Assembly (NCBI GenBank): GCA_024226555.1
Contig: JAAELO010000762.1
Location: 25,531 to 89,530, forward strand
Origin: Desulfobacterales bacterium
GTDB taxonomy: Bacteria; Desulfobacterota; Desulfobacteria; Desulfobacterales; JAAELO01
Length of the DNA stretch: 64,000 nt
Direction of reading: 5' to 3'
The stretch's first letter is position 1. Each line of letters opens with the position of its first letter. The translations under genes and the position numbers were made by a program. The notes beneath the pieces were generated by a model. It saw only the letters and a program-made list of their open reading frames with translations, did no database searches and was not told the origin of the DNA. Shown piece after piece: positions 59,459-64,000 of this stretch.

Positions 59459-59980
59459 ATGATAGATGTATCTGTTTCATATAATAAATATAAGTTTTTA
59501 GGTAACGAATTTCTAACATGGTTATGGTTTATCATCGAAAATGAGGAGATAAACCTAAAAGATCATGAACATGTTGTTTTAGAGATTGGTAATAAAATAG
59601 TTTGTGAAAGGGCAAGTGGGGATGATTCCGTTGAAAATATAACTATTAAAGGTGATGATGCTGGCCTTGAAGAGGGAAAACTTGCTCTTAAAAAAGGCGC
59701 GGTTGTTACCGAAATATCAGTGGTCTATAAATCAGGTGAACACCAGTGGAAGTTCACTATTAAAGGTGAAAGTCTCAATCTTAGCAATCTTAAAACTCCT
59801 GAAACGGAAAGTTTAAAAAAGAAAGATGAATATGAGGGAGCTATTCTTGAAAAATACTATCTATACAACAAAATAGTGGATTTTATAGATAAAATTTATA
59901 AAAAGTTTGTTGAAATAAGATTATCAAAAAAGTGGGATGAAGAGACTCTTATCAATATAACTGACTGGATTAAAAGTTGA
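59459..59980 (+). CDS. Hypothetical partner of the RdgC-like protein
   Basis: 173 residues. The start region KFLGNEFLTWLWFI recalls a motif I associate with RdgC-type proteins of Deltaproteobacteria; the rest is beta-rich then helical (YYLYNKIVDFIDKIYKKFVEIRL). It begins 3 bases after the RdgC-like gene. I infer it forms a complex with it or is the split C-terminal part; a profile search is needed to prove this. The stop is followed by the AT-rich candidate origin. Confidence 0.55.
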   Translation: MIDVSVSYNKYKFLGNEFLTWLWFIIENEEINLKDHEHVVLEIGNKIVCERASGDDSVENITIKGDDAGLEEGKLALKKGAVVTEISVVYKSGEHQWKFTIKGESLNLSNLKTPETESLKKKDEYEGAILEKYYLYNKIVDFIDKIYKKFVEIRLSKKWDEETLINITDWIKS

Positions 59981-60450
59981 TAAAGGTAATTGTTAATAAC
60001 TTTCAACTTATTAACAATTACTAATAATTAAAAAATTCAGGAAAAATTCCATTTTTTTTGAAATATAAAAATTCTATTATTTCAACATTATGGAAATTTT
60101 TAATTATTTTAAAATTGTTAATAACTAATGATAAAAAATGTTAATAAATATGCTAATTTTAAACAATTTTAATTTTATATTCATAACTAATATTGTATTA
60201 GAAATTTATAATAAAAAGAATATGAATAATTAACATAAAAAAAGGTAAGAAAAACATATATTTATAGAGTTATTAGTATTATTAACAGGACTAATAATAT
60301 AAAGAGTTAATTAAAAAGAATAAATAACTAAAAGCAATAAATCTCTATTTAATTTTAAATTTAAAATCATTGATATTTATTGTATTTACTACTATTGTAT
60401 TAGAGTTTTTTTGTTATATATAAACCTTAATTCAAATCTGAGATTACCAA
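59981..60450. other. AT-rich region upstream of dnaN, candidate replication origin
   Basis: 470 bases, extremely AT-rich, directly before dnaN. The 9-mer TTATTAACA or its complement TGTTAATAA occurs at 59991, 60008, 60116, 60139 and 60279. It differs from the DnaA box TTATCCACA at two positions. The first two form a perfect 12-bp inverted repeat (59988-59999 and 60008-60019). Gene direction is mainly leftward before and rightward after this point. dnaA itself is not in the window. In this very AT-rich DNA some matches may be chance. Confidence 0.5.
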
Positions 60451-61569
60451 ATGAAATTTATAGTTAATAAAAATGATATAATTTCTGTTCTTTCTAATAT
60501 TCAGGGATTAACCGGAAGAAAATCAAGTTTGGCAATAACATCTAACGTTCTTATTGAAGCTTTTGATAATAAGATTAAATTTTCCGCTACAGATCTTGAG
60601 ACCGGTTATAGAGGAGTATTCCCTGCCAATGTTGAGAAAGAAGGGATTATAGCAATAAATGCAAGAAAATTTTATGAGATTGTTAACAATTTTCCAACTG
60701 ATCAAATAGAGATTAATGAAGAGGAAGAACAATGGATCAGAATTGGAAACGAAAGTGTTGAGTATTATATAGTTGGTATGAATCATGTTGATTTTCCAGA
60801 GATAGAGATTCCTGATGAGATAGATTTTTTTGAAATAGAGTCTCAAACATTGAAAGAGATGATAGAAAAAACTATAGTAATATCCCATACAGGAGATGAA
60901 AAAAGAGCTCATATTACAGGAATTAATTTTGACAAGCATATTGCTGATGACAATAAATTTTTAAGATTAGCATCAACTGATGTTAAAAGATTAAACCTTG
61001 TAACATATGAATTTAAAAATCAACCAGCTAATTATAACGAAGAACAACTTATACTTCCAAAAAAAGGTATGAGTGAAGTTAATAAATTTCTTGATAATGA
61101 AGGTTTAATAAAAACAGGTTTCTTTAAAAACCATTTCTTTGTTAAAAAAGATAATGAATCTATAGTAATAAGAATCCTTGAAGGAAAATTTCCAAAATAC
61201 GATACTTTAAATAATATAGATGAAGAGTTTAATATTAAAATTGATAAAATTAAGTTTTCAATGCTTTTAAAAAGAATGTCAATTTTAACATCTGACAAAT
61301 ATAAAAGTGTTGTATTTAGTTTTAGTGAAAATAAACTTACTATAACAGCTACAAATCCTGAGATTGGTGAATCAAAAGAGGAATTTGAAATAGAGTATAA
61401 CAGGGAAGAGATTGAAGCTGCATTTAATCCAAGATATTTCCTTGAAACAGTTAATATGATTGGCAGCGAAAAAGTTGTCATTAATATAGAAAATAATCAA
61501 AAACCTTGTAAAGTATTTGGTGAGGATAATATGGATTTTTTAAGTATTATCATGCCAATGAAGATGTAG
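60451..61569 (+). CDS. dnaN: DNA polymerase III beta sliding clamp
   Basis: 372 residues, standard length, three-fold clamp architecture. Typical motifs: MKFIVNKNDIISVLSNIQGLTGRK at the start, LEIEAFDNKIKFSATDLETG-like strand, and the C-terminal NPRYFLETVNMIGSEKV followed by the closing FLSIIMPMKM. It keeps polymerase on DNA. It is 3 bases ahead of gyrB, with no recF between, unlike the classical dnaA-dnaN-recF-gyrB order. Upstream is the candidate origin. Confidence 0.95.
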   Translation: MKFIVNKNDIISVLSNIQGLTGRKSSLAITSNVLIEAFDNKIKFSATDLETGYRGVFPANVEKEGIIAINARKFYEIVNNFPTDQIEINEEEEQWIRIGNESVEYYIVGMNHVDFPEIEIPDEIDFFEIESQTLKEMIEKTIVISHTGDEKRAHITGINFDKHIADDNKFLRLASTDVKRLNLVTYEFKNQPANYNEEQLILPKKGMSEVNKFLDNEGLIKTGFFKNHFFVKKDNESIVIRILEGKFPKYDTLNNIDEEFNIKIDKIKFSMLLKRMSILTSDKYKSVVFSFSENKLTITATNPEIGESKEEFEIEYNREEIEAAFNPRYFLETVNMIGSEKVVINIENNQKPCKVFGEDNMDFLSIIMPMKM

Positions 61570-63999
<2,430 letters not shown>

Positions 64000-64000
64000 A

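Noticed and set aside
59981-60450. CRISPR-like array from recurring TTATTAACA
   Set aside because: The repeat is only 9 bases, unevenly spaced and in both orientations; no spacers or cas genes.

Overview
The window looks like a chromosomal piece of an AT-rich, strictly anaerobic, sulfate-reducing Gram-negative bacterium, most likely Desulfobacterota of the Desulfobacterales type. The strongest clue is dsrABD followed by a CbiA-type siroheme amidase gene (dsrN). It sits near a periplasmic [NiFe] hydrogenase with a hyp operon, Tat translocase genes and a four-haem c-type cytochrome. Tat and lipoprotein signals, cobalamin-binding radical SAM and several Fe-S proteins agree with this. The genus cannot be fixed from the sequence alone.

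Layout: 0-1 kb, thioredoxin/CcdA pair; 1-3.7 kb, small conserved genes (YciH/SUI1, DUF3795, CvfB); 3.9-7 kb, globin-coupled EAL protein, GH114-like secreted protein, SfsA; 7.2-9.6 kb, a three-gene cluster of NifB-like radical SAM, Tat-exported ModA-like protein and NapH-like ferredoxin; 10.7-12.7 kb, PadR/ferredoxin operon and tRNA-Glu/tRNA-Lys; 12.9-15.4 kb, SppA and a small BFD-like [2Fe-2S] gene with an in-frame UGA; 15.4-21.6 kb, a lipid-type biosynthetic operon (ketosynthase, methyltransferase, glycosyltransferase, B12-radical SAM, PLD); 21.7-24.8 kb, a substrate-binding-like protein, HypB/CobW-like GTPase and ABC ATPase without a permease; 24.9-27.7 kb, ABC-F and HflX; 28-36.5 kb, mostly hypothetical, sensory and lipoprotein genes; 37-45 kb, hydrogenase and maturation genes; 45.8-47.3 kb, tatA, tatC, cytochrome c3; 47.8-52.2 kb, dsr genes; 52.5-58.4 kb, mixed housekeeping (TPR, DapA, YkgJ, GAPDH); 58.8-64 kb, an RdgC-like pair, an AT-rich candidate replication origin, dnaN and gyrB.

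Functional picture: the hydrogenase exported by Tat oxidises H2 in the periplasm and cytochrome c3 can take its electrons, while cytoplasmic DsrAB reduces sulfite using siroheme(amide) that DsrN probably modifies. Many intergenic gaps are filled by families of short palindromic repeats that abut or even supply stop codons of neighbouring genes. No insertion sequence, prophage or CRISPR array was seen.

The most notable observation is a candidate selenoprotein at 15204-15401: the UGA falls where a Cys-Cys pair is expected, and the hairpin downstream has the spacing, loop and bulged U of a bacterial SECIS. Second are the permease-less PBP/GTPase/ABC-ATPase trio and the NifB-like/ModA-like/NapH-like cluster, neither of which I can tie to a known pathway.
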